From assembly GCF_002086125.1 (NCBI RefSeq), contig NZ_MVHG01000007.1:58663-122662 (forward strand): a stretch of 64,000 nucleotides of DNA, written 5' to 3'. The position numbers and the translations under genes were made by a program. Position 1 is the stretch's first letter. Each line of letters begins with the position of its first letter. Shown in pieces: positions 29,014 to 38,123 of the stretch. The notes beneath the pieces were generated by a model that saw nothing but the letters and a program-made list of their open reading frames with translations, searched no databases and had not been told where the DNA came from. The stretch comes from Mycobacterium arosiense ATCC BAA-1401 = DSM 45069. GTDB lineage: Bacteria > Actinomycetota > Actinomycetes > Mycobacteriales > Mycobacteriaceae.

Positions 29014-29558
29014 CGACTCCGAAGATCAATGTCCGGCCGGTCGCACCGGGCGAGGACGCGGCCCTATACCTCAACTCGCTGACCGACCAGCGCCTCATCG
29101 GCACGTATATGGACTTCTACGTCGCCGCGCTAAGGCTCGCGCCCCAGGATCCCGATCTGATCGAACTGCTCCGGATCCGCAACGGTGTTGCGCAGTCCTG
29201 CAAATACTGTTTGAGCGTGCGGACCGAGTCCGCAAGCAACCTCGCCGACGACATCGAGCACACCGTGGTGCGGTTCGAGCAGAGCGACCTTCCCGAGCGG
29301 CAAAAAGCGGCGCTGCGGCTGGCCGCGGCCTTTCTCGAGATGCCCTCGGAGCTAACGCAAAAGGCGCGGGACGACGCGCTCAAGTATTTCTCCCCCGAAG
29401 AGGTCGTGGGCCTCATGTTCAGGCTCACCTCGTTCCTGGTCAACAAGCCCCGCGCCGCACTCGGAATCGACGGCGCACTCGACCCGGAGCGGCTGACCAC
29501 GCTGGGTTCCGGCGACGTCGGCAAGTTCATTCCGCAGGCCCGACCAGGCGGGGAATGA
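29010..29558 (+). CDS. AhpD-like (carboxymuconolactone decarboxylase family) protein with CxxC
   Basis: 182 residues with the AhpD-type redox motif in RNGVAQSCKYCLSVRTESA (Cys-Lys-Tyr-Cys), followed by a helix with conserved acidic residues. This family includes peroxidase-linked reductases and carboxymuconolactone decarboxylases. The intact CxxC suggests thiol chemistry. The start overlaps the preceding gene and its stop overlaps the following SDR (ATGA), giving a tightly coupled three-gene unit. Confidence 0.82.
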   Translation: MTTPKINVRPVAPGEDAALYLNSLTDQRLIGTYMDFYVAALRLAPQDPDLIELLRIRNGVAQSCKYCLSVRTESASNLADDIEHTVVRFEQSDLPERQKAALRLAAAFLEMPSELTQKARDDALKYFSPEEVVGLMFRLTSFLVNKPRAALGIDGALDPERLTTLGSGDVGKFIPQARPGGE

Positions 29559-30460
29559 GTCTGTTAAAGGCGCATGCCGCGCTGGCCGGCAAGACCGCCG
29601 TAGTCGTGGGCGGTGCCGGGGGAATCCTCGGGCGGGCGGTGACGCTGGGACTGGCCGGGGCCGGTGTTCGGATTGCTGCCTGTGACATCGACGAGCAAGC
29701 GGTGCACCTGATCGTCCCGGAGGTCGAGGCGCTCGGTTCGCAGATACTGTCGATGCACACCGACGTGGCCGATGTGGAGGCATTCGATCGCTTCTATGAC
29801 CGGGTAGCGGCTGAGTTCGACCGGCTCGACATCGTGGTCAACCTGGTCGGCGGGGTTGCGCGCAATTTCTTTCTGGAGACCACGCGCGAGCAGAACACGC
29901 GCGACATCCGCTTGAACTACGGCTATGTCATCGACAGTGTCCGGCGCGCGGTTCCGCTCATCCGCGCGGGCGGAGCGGGCGGCAGCATTATCAACTTCAC
30001 CACGATCGAGGCGCACCGCGGTGCCGCGACATTCGCCGTTTACGCGGGCGCGAAGGCCGCAACGACGAACTTCAGCCGCGCGATGGCACTCGAACTGGGC
30101 GCCGACAAGATCCGCGTCAACCTGATCGCGCCCGATACCAACCCGGCGAAGGGATCCAATGCTGCGCTGTATCCGGAAGACCTCGCAAGGCTCGCCGATC
30201 TCGGTGACGAATACGACGACATCTTCGCGGAAGCGTTCAACATGTACGTCCCGCTGAAGCAGGCGCCGACGGTCGACGACATTGTCAACGGGGTGTTGTT
30301 CCTGGCCAGCGACCTGTCTCGTTCGATCACCGGCACGACGCTGCACATCGACGGCGGCACCAGCGCCGGCTTGGGTTTCCTGGACTGGCCGCACGGGGAC
30401 GGCTTCATGCCAGCTCCACTGGGCGGAACCCTCAAGCGCTTGTTCTCGGGGAACGGCTGA
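29555..30460 (+). CDS. Short-chain dehydrogenase/reductase (SDR 2)
   Basis: 301-residue SDR with motif VVVGGAGGILGRAVTLGL, acidic residue after beta2 (AACDID), beta4 N-L-V-G-G in place of the common NNAG, and the active site Tyr-Ala-Gly-Ala-Lys in FAVYAGAKAATTNF. The Ser position is Asn-Phe-Thr-Thr, so the catalytic Ser is replaced by Thr. The C-terminus has ITGTTLHIDGGTSAG. Coupled to the AhpD-like genes upstream. Confidence 0.9.
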   Translation: MSLLKAHAALAGKTAVVVGGAGGILGRAVTLGLAGAGVRIAACDIDEQAVHLIVPEVEALGSQILSMHTDVADVEAFDRFYDRVAAEFDRLDIVVNLVGGVARNFFLETTREQNTRDIRLNYGYVIDSVRRAVPLIRAGGAGGSIINFTTIEAHRGAATFAVYAGAKAATTNFSRAMALELGADKIRVNLIAPDTNPAKGSNAALYPEDLARLADLGDEYDDIFAEAFNMYVPLKQAPTVDDIVNGVLFLASDLSRSITGTTLHIDGGTSAGLGFLDWPHGDGFMPAPLGGTLKRLFSGNG

Positions 30461-30506
30461 TCACCGTGTTGCGGTGGGCGCAATATCGCAAAGTGAAGGG
30501 GTAAGC

Positions 30507-31031
30507 ATGAGCGATGAGACTGCAGCGGCGATCCGAGCGGACCGACACGATTGGGTAGCGCGGCACCGCGAGATGTATCTGATGTCAGCAGGAAAACACG
30601 GCCACATCATGGACCTAACAGATACCGGTGGGCGTGCGCTGACGGCGCACTGCCTACTTCGGACCAAAGGCCGCCGTTCCGGCCAGGTTTACGTCAACGC
30701 ATTGATCTATGGAATCGTCGCGGGGGAAGTCGTGGTCGTCGCATCGAAAGGTGGTGCCGACCGCCATCCCGACTGGTACCTCAACGTGCGCGAGATGTAT
30801 GACCTCGAGTTCCAGATCGCGACACAAGCATTCCGCGCCAGCTGGCGCGAGCCTGAAGGCACTGAGCGGAAGACAATTTGGAATTTCATGGTCGGTGTAT
30901 ATCCGCCATACGCGAGTTACCAGGCTTCTACGGTCCGAGAAATTCCGCTCGTGATGATGCAAGCACTCGAACCGGTCGAGGTGTTCGGTGCCATAGGTGA
31001 TTCCGCGTCAGAACCGAGCGGCTGTCACTGA
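30507..31031 (+). CDS. F420-dependent nitroreductase (Ddn/Rv3547) family protein
   Basis: Split-barrel deazaflavin-binding protein of 174 residues. Diagnostic segments are LRTKGRRSGQVYVNAL (phosphate-binding Lys/Arg-rich loop) and HPDWYLNVREM, which is the P-x-W-Y-x-N motif of the family. These enzymes use reduced F420 to reduce quinones, nitro groups or unsaturated ketones. ATG start with GAAGGGG seven bases upstream. It probably acts on an enone or quinone made by the neighbouring dehydrogenases. Confidence 0.85.
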   Translation: MSDETAAAIRADRHDWVARHREMYLMSAGKHGHIMDLTDTGGRALTAHCLLRTKGRRSGQVYVNALIYGIVAGEVVVVASKGGADRHPDWYLNVREMYDLEFQIATQAFRASWREPEGTERKTIWNFMVGVYPPYASYQASTVREIPLVMMQALEPVEVFGAIGDSASEPSGCH

Positions 31032-31060
31032 TTTGTAGCTTGGGTATCGCAGGTGGGTCA

Positions 31061-31101
31061 TTGTATTGCCATTGACAGTATATCAAATTACAGAATAAAA
31101 T
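31061..31101 (+). promoter_or_regulatory. 33-bp motif copy 2 and putative promoter of the flavoenzyme gene
   Basis: TTGTAT-N5-TTGACAGTAT-N4-AATTACAG spans 31061-31093 with the same spacing as the copy at 27440-27472. The embedded TTGACA (31072-31077) is followed after 18 bp by TAAAAT (31096-31101), a plausible sigma-A promoter reading toward the gene at 31235 and giving a leader of about 125 bases. Confidence 0.55.
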
Positions 31102-31234
31102 GCTGCATTCACACAACGGGGTAGTGGCTATGCCCTCAGGTCGCTACCAGGTACGGCCTTCACGACGCCGATGGTGACTGCCGAACGGATTGCAGCCCGT
31201 CCACGGGGTTGCTCAGCACAGTTAGGGAACGGAA

Positions 31235-33310
31235 ATGCATCCCCGCTATCCCAATGTCTTCAGTCCAATACGGGTCGGACCTGTTGAACTACCCAACCGC
31301 TACTACTTCGCGCCACACGGGCTGCCACTCACCGTCGGAGGTGCCCCGTCCAACGATCTCGTCGCCTACTGCACCGAACGGGTAAAGGACGGCGGCTGCG
31401 GCCTGGTGATCCTGAGCTGCACCGCGCATCAGCGGGGACGTGATTACCAGCCATGTCCGTATCCGGAGGACAGCATTCCGGCTTTCGGCGCACTTGCCGA
31501 TGCGGTGCATCGGGCGGGAGGCAAGATTTTCGCCCAGATCTGGTATCACTGGCTCGGTGCAGGCGTCTGGCAGCCGCTGGCACCGCGGGCGCCGTCGTTT
31601 AGCGCGTCGGTGTCGCAATTCGCTTTCGGCGGGTTGAGCGGCGCGACCCGCTCGGCCACGCGCGAGGAAATCGCGATGATGGTCGGCGCGCATCGGCAAT
31701 CGACGGTGCATCTGCGCCAAGCCGGTTTCGACGGAGTCGAGGTGCATGCCTCGCATTCCAGCATGATCGAACAATTCGTGTCGCCGTATTTCAACCGCCG
31801 CACCGACGAATACGGTGGCCCGCTGGCAAATCGACTGCGGCTGCTGATGGAAACGCTGGAGACGGTCCGTGAAGCGGCCGGCGCGGGCATCGCGGTTGGC
31901 ATGCGGTTTAACTGTGACGAGCTGATCGAGGGCGGCTACCACGCCTCCGACGCGCATGAGGCGGTTCGGTGGATCTGCGAGCGGGGCCTGGTCGATTTTG
32001 TCGACCTCGACGTCGCGATGGAGCCGCTGCAGCTGAAGTACGGCATGCCGTCGGTCTTTGTCGAAGAGTTCTTTTATCGGCCTTTCGTCGAGAAGGTACG
32101 CGGCGCGGTGGGCGATGTGCCGGTGTTGAGCGTGCTTGGCCGGGTGACCCGGATGGCCGACGCCGAAGCCGCGATCGCTTCTGGCGTGTGCGATGTGGTC
32201 GGTTCGGCGCGTGAGCTAATCGCTGAGCCGCAATTCGTCAAGCATGCCCGCGAGGGCACCGAAGACCAGGGGCGCATTTGCATCGCCTGCAACTGGTGCC
32301 TTGGCGGGATGGCTTATGGCGCGTTCGGTTGTTCAATCAATCCGGCGAGCTATCGCGAACGGATCTGGGGCGTGGATACATTCACGTCGGCGGTGACACC
32401 ATCGACGGTCCTAGTGGTCGGTGGCGGGCCGGGCGGGTTGGAGGCGGCTCGGGTGGCTGCGCGCCGGGGCCACGCTGTCACACTGATCGAAGCGCGCCCG
32501 CAGCTCGGCGGGGCGCTGGAGTTGTGGGCGCGGCTACCAGGGCGCGAGTTCTACCGTCACGCGATCGACTGGTGGGAACGCGAGCTTGTCCGTCTGGGAG
32601 TCACCGTCCGCAAAAGCAACCCGGCGACAGCCGGTGAGGTGCTAGCGCTTTCGCCCGATGCGGTCGTCGTGGCCACCGGTGCTGAATTCAGCCGCACTGG
32701 TCGCAGCGGCTTCGTCGACCGGGAGATTCCCGGTACGGACAAATCGCATGTGTGTTGTCCCGAAGACATCTTGCTCGGCCGTGTGCACCCATCGGGCAAG
32801 GTCGTGGTGGTGGACGGGGAGGGCACCCATGCGAGCACTGGCGTGGCTGAGCTACTCGGCCGCCGCGGCGCCGAAGTGATCCTGCTGTCCGCCAATTACG
32901 CGCCCTTTTCGAACCGCGAGCTGATGAGCTTCGAAGGGGAAATGATCGCCAAGCGGATGGCCGAGGCCCATGTCACCTTCCAGCCGGCAACCTGGGTGCG
33001 CAGTATCGGGGATCGTGAACTGGAGGTCTTCGACGTCAACAGTGCGAGCGAGTCGGTGATCGCCGACGTGCAGACAGTCGTTTTGGCCACCGGCCGCATC
33101 CCGCTGGACACGATTTCGCGCGAGCTGGACGGCAACATCGCGCAGCTTTTCACCATCGGGGATGCGCTTAGCGTCCGGCAGTTGGCCACGGCCACCTATG
33201 AGGCGCAGAAATTCGCCCGGTTGATCGGCGAGCCCGATGCTCCGAAAAACGTTGCTGCGGCTTATTTTGCAGCCGACGACCCCAGCATTTACCCGGCCCC
33301 CGCGGGCTGA
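31235..33310 (+). CDS. NADH:flavin oxidoreductase / 2,4-dienoyl-CoA reductase-like flavoprotein
   Basis: Three-part enzyme of 691 residues. An old-yellow-enzyme TIM barrel occupies about 1-360, with GVEVHASHSSMIEQFVSPYFNRRTDEYGG. A 4Fe-4S site follows in ICIACNWCLGGMAYGAFGC. An FAD/NAD(P) domain begins at VLVVGGGPGGLEAARVAARRG. This is the architecture of 2,4-dienoyl-CoA reductase, trimethylamine dehydrogenase and bile-acid or steroid enoate reductases. It likely reduces a C=C bond in the island's substrate. Well-formed promoter upstream; ATG start. Confidence 0.92.
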   Translation: MHPRYPNVFSPIRVGPVELPNRYYFAPHGLPLTVGGAPSNDLVAYCTERVKDGGCGLVILSCTAHQRGRDYQPCPYPEDSIPAFGALADAVHRAGGKIFAQIWYHWLGAGVWQPLAPRAPSFSASVSQFAFGGLSGATRSATREEIAMMVGAHRQSTVHLRQAGFDGVEVHASHSSMIEQFVSPYFNRRTDEYGGPLANRLRLLMETLETVREAAGAGIAVGMRFNCDELIEGGYHASDAHEAVRWICERGLVDFVDLDVAMEPLQLKYGMPSVFVEEFFYRPFVEKVRGAVGDVPVLSVLGRVTRMADAEAAIASGVCDVVGSARELIAEPQFVKHAREGTEDQGRICIACNWCLGGMAYGAFGCSINPASYRERIWGVDTFTSAVTPSTVLVVGGGPGGLEAARVAARRGHAVTLIEARPQLGGALELWARLPGREFYRHAIDWWERELVRLGVTVRKSNPATAGEVLALSPDAVVVATGAEFSRTGRSGFVDREIPGTDKSHVCCPEDILLGRVHPSGKVVVVDGEGTHASTGVAELLGRRGAEVILLSANYAPFSNRELMSFEGEMIAKRMAEAHVTFQPATWVRSIGDRELEVFDVNSASESVIADVQTVVLATGRIPLDTISRELDGNIAQLFTIGDALSVRQLATATYEAQKFARLIGEPDAPKNVAAAYFAADDPSIYPAPAG

Positions 33311-33418
33311 CGGAAATTATGGACACCGCAAGCCGACTGAACAGAGTCCAGGCAATGTTCGCTGGCCTCATGGGCTTGGTGGTGTCAGAGCCGATGAGAC
33401 GAGAGGAGATGCCAGCGC

Positions 33419-33979
33419 ATGCGGTTGACCCCGTTACCACCCGATCAGTGGGATGAGCAGGCGCGTGAGGCGTTGGCCAGCGTGGTTTCCGCCGAACGGA
33501 TTTCGGGGGTCGGCGTGGGCAATCTGATGGCGACGCTGGTTCGCCATCCGATGTTGACGCGGGCCTATCTGCCGTTTGGCTTCTACCTACAGCGGGATTC
33601 GACACTGCCGCCGCGAGTGCGCGAGATGGTGATCTTGCGCGTGGCGCACCGTACGGAGTGTGAGTACGAATGGGCCCATCACGTGGGGCTGGGCCGCCAG
33701 GTCGGACTATCTGATGCAGAGATCGCAGCGGCTACCGCGGATCACGGGGACGGTGTAGCGGCTGCGGCGCTGCGGGCAGTTGATGAACTCCTGGCCGGAT
33801 TTTGCGTGTCGGACGACACCTGGACAGCCTTAGCCGACCACCTCGATGAGCGTCAACGCATGGACCTGATTTTCACGATTGGCGGCTATCTGCTTCTCGC
33901 GGCCGGAATAAACACTTTTGGAGTCCAACCCGAAGGCCAGAACTGGCGAAACGCCGCCCATGACCTCGACGATAGGTAG
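33419..33979 (+). CDS. Carboxymuconolactone decarboxylase family protein
   Basis: 186 residues with the typical helix pattern PPRVREMVILRVAHRTECEYEWAHHVGLGRQVGL, where Glu-Cys and His-His mark the AhpD-like active-site helix (only one Cys of CxxC remains). Comparable proteins are widespread in mycobacterial steroid and terpene regions, with unproven function. ATG start preceded by GAGAGGAG. Confidence 0.85.
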   Translation: MRLTPLPPDQWDEQAREALASVVSAERISGVGVGNLMATLVRHPMLTRAYLPFGFYLQRDSTLPPRVREMVILRVAHRTECEYEWAHHVGLGRQVGLSDAEIAAATADHGDGVAAAALRAVDELLAGFCVSDDTWTALADHLDERQRMDLIFTIGGYLLLAAGINTFGVQPEGQNWRNAAHDLDDR

Positions 33980-34068
33980 AAGTTGGGCTGCAACGATCGT
34001 AAACCCCGCTGTGTAACTAGCGATTTGGAATCGGCCCGAGCCAGAAGAGGACCAGAAGAGGAGAAGCC

Positions 34069-34782
34069 ATGGCACCACGCACTGCGGTGGTCACCGGCGG
34101 CGCGTCCGGCATCGGCGCGGCCATCGCCGAACGGCTACGCAACGACGGATATGGGGTTGCGACCTTCGATGTGAGGCCGGACGGCACCGAACTCTGCTAC
34201 GCCGTTGACGTGACCGACCGGGCCCAGATCGATGCGGCCCTGGCGAAGGTACGCCCACAACTCGGCCCCGTTACCGTCTTGGTCAACGCCGCCGGCACCG
34301 AGGGGTTTGTCGCCTTCCATGACCTTGACTTCGCGGAATGGCAACGGGTGGTCGACGTCAACCTCAACGGCGTATTTCACTGTGTGCAAGCGGTGCTGCC
34401 CGACATGCTGACCGCCGGGTGGGGGCGAATCGTCAACATCTCCTCATCGAGCACACATTCGGGCACCCCGATGCGGGCCCACTACGTGGCGGCGAAATCT
34501 GCCGTCAACGGTCTGACCAAAGTGCTCGCCCTCGAATACGGCCCGCACGGCATCACCGTCAACGCCGTCCCACCCGGGTTCATCGACACCCCCATGCTGC
34601 GAAACGCTAAGCGGCGCGGCGATTTCGGCCACGTCAGCATCGACGATCTCATCGGGGCTACCCCCGTGCGACGAATTGGGCGGCCGGAAGACATCGCCGC
34701 CACCTGCGGCTTCCTCGTCTCCGAGGACGCTGGCTATATCACCGGACAGATCATCGGCGTCAACGGAGGACGGGCGACATAA
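34069..34782 (+). CDS. Short-chain dehydrogenase/reductase (SDR 3, FabG-like)
   Basis: 237-residue classical SDR: VVTGGASGIGAAIAERL, beta2 acidic residue in FDVRPDG, N-A-A-G at beta4, Ser in NISSSSTHSG, and Tyr-Val-Ala-Ala-Lys as the active-site pair. The C-terminus is GYITGQIIGVNGG. Length and layout resemble FabG-type ketoreductases. ATG start with AAGAGGAGAAG upstream. No direct overlap with neighbours; the next gene has its own promoter region. Confidence 0.92.
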   Translation: MAPRTAVVTGGASGIGAAIAERLRNDGYGVATFDVRPDGTELCYAVDVTDRAQIDAALAKVRPQLGPVTVLVNAAGTEGFVAFHDLDFAEWQRVVDVNLNGVFHCVQAVLPDMLTAGWGRIVNISSSSTHSGTPMRAHYVAAKSAVNGLTKVLALEYGPHGITVNAVPPGFIDTPMLRNAKRRGDFGHVSIDDLIGATPVRRIGRPEDIAATCGFLVSEDAGYITGQIIGVNGGRAT

Positions 34783-34853
34783 AGCACCGGGCCCGAGTTT
34801 GGGCGGCGGAGCATTGAGGAGGTTCGCTGGGGCAGTTGGGACGGACCGGCCAT

Positions 34854-35040
34854 TTGGTCCGGATAAATAGATCAAGCCGCGGCTCCAGTCATGCGCCGCG
34901 GTTGCCCATCGCTGACTGCGCCCATAATCGTGAAATGTAGCGCTCTGCCAAATGATTGGCAACGCATCAGCCGCTTGACACAGTGTCAGCACTGCCCGAA
35001 TATAGACTACATCACATAAGAGCAAAATTGTCCGGACAAT
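34854..35040 (+). promoter_or_regulatory. Operator-rich promoter region of the P450 gene
   Basis: The 306-bp gap before the P450 at 35089 holds three dyads. ATTGTCCGGACAAT is a perfect 14-bp palindrome at 35027-35040. TGACAC-A-GTGTCA is at 34976-34988, its first half forming a -35-like TTGACA with AATATA 18 bp downstream. A partial copy, reading TTTATCCGGACCAAA on the minus strand, lies at 34853-34867. The GT...AC half-sites of the first fit the general operator form of GntR-family repressors. Related sites occur at 42807 and 44294. Confidence 0.55.
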
Positions 35041-35059
35041 AATTGGGCCACGTTTGGTC

Positions 35060-35104
35060 GCCGAGTTCGCGCCAGAAGGGAGCCGACAGTGCCGACCCCT
35101 CAGC
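35060..35104 (+). repeat. Duplicated SDR-P450 junction, copy 2
   Basis: Matches 28450-28494 at 40 of 45 positions. It reads V-A-E-F-A-P-E-G-S in the SDR frame, a footprint of the C-terminus of an SDR that is no longer present, followed by the GTG start of the P450. The SDR stop TGA has become CGA. Confidence 0.6.
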
Positions 35105-36276
35105 TCGATGTCGACTTCCGTGATCCTGCGCTGGCGGTCGACCCGTTCCCGATGCTCGAGGAGATCCGTGCCGCAGGGCGTGTCGTGTGGAACGGATCGG
35201 CCCACGCCTGGATGGTTCCGGGGTATGACGACTGTACGGCTGTGCTGACGGACACCCATACGGTCCAGTTCAGCGTGCCCGGTGCGCTGCGACCCGACGT
35301 GTATTTCTGGTTCGAGGCGCCGGCGATCAGCATCACCGAAGGCGCAGATCACCGTCGCCTTCGTGGCCCCATGGCCCGCCACTTCGCCGCCACGTCGATG
35401 CAGCGCGACTGGGAGCCTCGCGTCCGCGGCATCGTCGACCAGCTGCTCAGGCCACTGGTCGACGGTCGTGACCACTTCGACATCGACGATTTCACCAGGA
35501 TCCCGGTGATCGTCGTCGCCGAGCTGCTGGGCGTGCCCGAGGACCGACACGACGACTTCCGGCGCTGGTCGAATGTCCTTGTTGGCAACGTCGCGTTCGG
35601 GAACGAAGCGCCCGAGGCCCACCGCGCGATGGAGGCTGTCGTCGCCGAAGCGAAGAATTACCTAAGCGAAGAGATCGCGCGCCACCGTCGCGAGCGACCC
35701 GATGACCTGCTTACCGTCATGGTCGACGTTGCCGATTGGAGCGATGCCGAAATCCGGGCGGTCGCGTTGAACCTCCTGCTCGCGGGCTATGACACGACTG
35801 CCAAGCTTTTGGGGCTAGCCCTGGTCGCCCTCGAGCAGCATCCCGCGCAACGCCGCCAACTCGTCGAAGACCCGTCTTTGATTCCCAGCGCAGTCGAGGA
35901 GGTGCTGCGCTGGCAAAGCCCCACGCAGGCGATCGTGCGCGTCGTCGTCCGGGACACCGAGCTGGCGGGAACGCGCTTCGAGAAGGGCGACGTGATCTAC
36001 GCGATGCTCGGTGCCGCCAACCGCGACCCAAGCCGCTGGCCGGACCCGCAACGCTTTGACATCGGCCGCGAGCTCAAGGCGCACCTGGCCTTCACGACGG
36101 GCAGGCACGTCTGTATCGGTGCCGCCCTCGCACGGCTGGAAGCCCGCGTGGCACTGGAAGCACTGCTGGCCACCGCCCCCGAGTACCGGCTACACGACAT
36201 CGATTACGGAGACGCATTTTTCGCCCGCGGGCCCGTGGGGGGCGTCATCAACGTCGGCGTTCCGGCGACGACCTAG
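35089..36276 (+). CDS. Cytochrome P450 (P450 A)
   Basis: Soluble bacterial P450 of 395 residues. The I-helix oxygen-binding motif is LLLAGYDTTAKLL, the ExxR helix is EEVLRW, and the heme loop is FTTGRHVCIGAALAR with Cys342. No frameshift. GTG start with AGAAGGGAG eight bases upstream. Placement after an SDR footprint and palindromic operator sites suggests substrate-induced hydroxylation of a hydrophobic compound. The partner ferredoxin is not encoded nearby. Confidence 0.95.
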   Translation: MPTPQLDVDFRDPALAVDPFPMLEEIRAAGRVVWNGSAHAWMVPGYDDCTAVLTDTHTVQFSVPGALRPDVYFWFEAPAISITEGADHRRLRGPMARHFAATSMQRDWEPRVRGIVDQLLRPLVDGRDHFDIDDFTRIPVIVVAELLGVPEDRHDDFRRWSNVLVGNVAFGNEAPEAHRAMEAVVAEAKNYLSEEIARHRRERPDDLLTVMVDVADWSDAEIRAVALNLLLAGYDTTAKLLGLALVALEQHPAQRRQLVEDPSLIPSAVEEVLRWQSPTQAIVRVVVRDTELAGTRFEKGDVIYAMLGAANRDPSRWPDPQRFDIGRELKAHLAFTTGRHVCIGAALARLEARVALEALLATAPEYRLHDIDYGDAFFARGPVGGVINVGVPATT

Positions 36277-36306
36277 CGACAGAAATCTTCAACCAAAGAG
36301 GTAGCC

Positions 36307-36444
36307 GTGACTTTACGACCGCAGGAGTTCGAAGGTCGCCGCATTCTCGGCTCTTCGCTCAACAGCCAACGTCACGAAACCGCCTGGGAAGGAACGGTAT
36401 CGAAGCAATCCGTTCGCGCTGGAATGTTGGCGGGGCTTTCATAA
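36307..36444 (+). CDS. Small ORF of 45 codons, possible remnant
   Basis: GTG start with AGAGG seven bases upstream; the translation opens V-T-L-R-P-Q-E-F-E-G-R-R-I-L, which resembles the first residues of some SDR proteins before the glycine motif, but then diverges. It may be the decayed start of a deleted dehydrogenase or a chance ORF. The rest of the 268-bp gap holds nothing else recognisable. Confidence 0.25.
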   Translation: MTLRPQEFEGRRILGSSLNSQRHETAWEGTVSKQSVRAGMLAGLS

Positions 36445-36544
36445 CAGGCGGTGGAGCTGGGATTCACGCTGTGGCGATCTATAGCGTCTGGCTTCGATGG
36501 GTTCGTTAAGCCGCCGAAAGGGTGGCGGGAGGAAGGAAGCGCGG

Positions 36545-37396
36545 ATGGCCTCGTTTGTGGAACATGATGGGCGGCCGGCAACGAAATTGCGGACCAGGGA
36601 TATGACGCCTCGCATCGCAACCGAGATCCGGGCGGACAAGCAGACGCTTCTAAGCGGCGGCCATGCCGGCGTGATTCGCGAGTTGCTCGAGCAAAGGGGC
36701 GTGCTGGTGTTTCCGCAGATTGGCTTGACCGATGAGGAGCAGGTCGCGTTTACCCAGACGCTGGGCACGATCGCGCGTGAAGTCAGCGGGGAGGAGGTAT
36801 ACAACGTCACTTTAGATCCCAAGGTCAGCCGAACCGCCGACTATCTCAAGGGATCGCTGTACTGGCATATCGACGGCACGATGAGCAAAGTACCGATCCT
36901 GGCCTCGCTGTTGTCGAGCAAGGTAGCGCCACAAGGTGGCGGCGATACCGAGTTCTGCAACACCTATGCCGCATATGAGGATCTGTCGGATGAGGACAAG
37001 CGCCAGATCGGGTCGTTACGCGTGATGCACTCGGCGTGGAACACGCTGTTTTACTACGACCCGGAACCAGGTATCGAGGTGCTGCGCCGCATGATGGCGA
37101 TCGGCGACCAGGAGTTGCCACTGGTATGGACTCACCGCTCGGGTCGTAAGTCTCTGGTCCTAGGTGCCACCGCTCGCCATATCGTCGACATGGAGTTCAA
37201 GAAGAGCGCTGAACTGCTTGTGCGGCTTCGTGATTGGGCGACTCGTCCGCCGTTTGTGTACCGTCACAAATGGTCGGTCGGCGACCTGGTGATCTGGGAC
37301 AACACCGGAACGATGCACCGCGCCACACCGTATGACCCGAACTCCGGACGGTTATTGCACCGGACCAAACTTCAGGGCGAGGAACCCTTCGCCTGA
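36545..37396 (+). CDS. TauD/TfdA family Fe(II)/2-oxoglutarate dioxygenase
   Basis: 283 residues. The iron ligands are His108 and Asp110 (L-Y-W-H-I-D-G-T-M) and distal His258 (T-G-T-M-H-R-A-T-P-Y), with a conserved Arg close behind in GRLLHR for 2-oxoglutarate. The ATG was chosen because GGGAGGAAGG lies just upstream; an in-frame ATG at 36497 would add 16 basic residues. These enzymes hydroxylate or cleave ether, sulfonate or carboxylate substrates. It follows the P450 and precedes a VOC gene. Confidence 0.92.
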   Translation: MASFVEHDGRPATKLRTRDMTPRIATEIRADKQTLLSGGHAGVIRELLEQRGVLVFPQIGLTDEEQVAFTQTLGTIAREVSGEEVYNVTLDPKVSRTADYLKGSLYWHIDGTMSKVPILASLLSSKVAPQGGGDTEFCNTYAAYEDLSDEDKRQIGSLRVMHSAWNTLFYYDPEPGIEVLRRMMAIGDQELPLVWTHRSGRKSLVLGATARHIVDMEFKKSAELLVRLRDWATRPPFVYRHKWSVGDLVIWDNTGTMHRATPYDPNSGRLLHRTKLQGEEPFA

Positions 37397-37553
37397 TCAC
37401 CAGATACGGGAGTTCAGAATCATGAGCAGATTCCCGAGTGCGGCGATCGCGGAAGCTGTCCGTGCGAGGGCTCTCTGCGTCCATCGCGGAAGACATAAGC
37501 AAGTTGAGAGCGCGTTCGTACCGTTGTTGTGCACAAAGATGGGGGATGGATCG

Positions 37554-38057
37554 ATGGCAGAACTGAGAGTTTCCCATGTCGGCCTGTGCGTCGCGGACCT
37601 GACGACGTCGCTGCGCTTCTACACCGAGGGGCTCGGCTTCGAGGTTGCCGAAACGTACGGCGCCGGAGAAGAAGTGGCTGCAGCAGCCGAGATCACCGGC
37701 GGCGCGCAACTAACCTCGCAGATGATCACTAAGGACGGTTTGCGGCTCGAGCTGATGTGGTGGGCCGAACCCGGCTGCATCGGCGCTCCGTCGACCAGAC
37801 GCAATCAAGTCGGTCTGACCCATCTGTCGTTCGAAGTCGATGACCTGCCCGGCGCCGAAGCTCGACTGGTCGTACACGGGGCAAAAGTCATTGAATCGAC
37901 CCGGACATGCGTCAGAAACGCGGACGTCGGCTACGACTTGGTTTTTTTGACCGACCCCGACGGAAACCGGATCGAGCTGATCCAGTGGATCAGCTCGGCT
38001 GAAAACACCGACACCCGAAGCCGCTCGGCGCACACCTCCCGAAGTGCTCGAGGATGA
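37554..38057 (+). CDS. VOC family (glyoxalase/bleomycin-resistance fold) protein 1
   Basis: 167 residues with two beta-alpha-beta-beta-beta modules: VSHVGLCVADLTTSLRFYTEGLGFEV, then LTHLSFEVDDLPGAEARL and VFLTDPDGNRIELIQW with a terminal metal-ligand Glu. First His and last Glu of the typical metal site are present. Enzymes of this fold include extradiol dioxygenases, epimerases and isomerases. An in-frame ATG at 37539 is an alternative start. Confidence 0.85.
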   Translation: MAELRVSHVGLCVADLTTSLRFYTEGLGFEVAETYGAGEEVAAAAEITGGAQLTSQMITKDGLRLELMWWAEPGCIGAPSTRRNQVGLTHLSFEVDDLPGAEARLVVHGAKVIESTRTCVRNADVGYDLVFLTDPDGNRIELIQWISSAENTDTRSRSAHTSRSARG

Positions 38058-38123
38058 GAAAGTGCTCTTCGATCGCTAGTGCTACCGGGCGATGAGAGAA
38101 TTCAAGTAATTGAGGAGCGAAAG

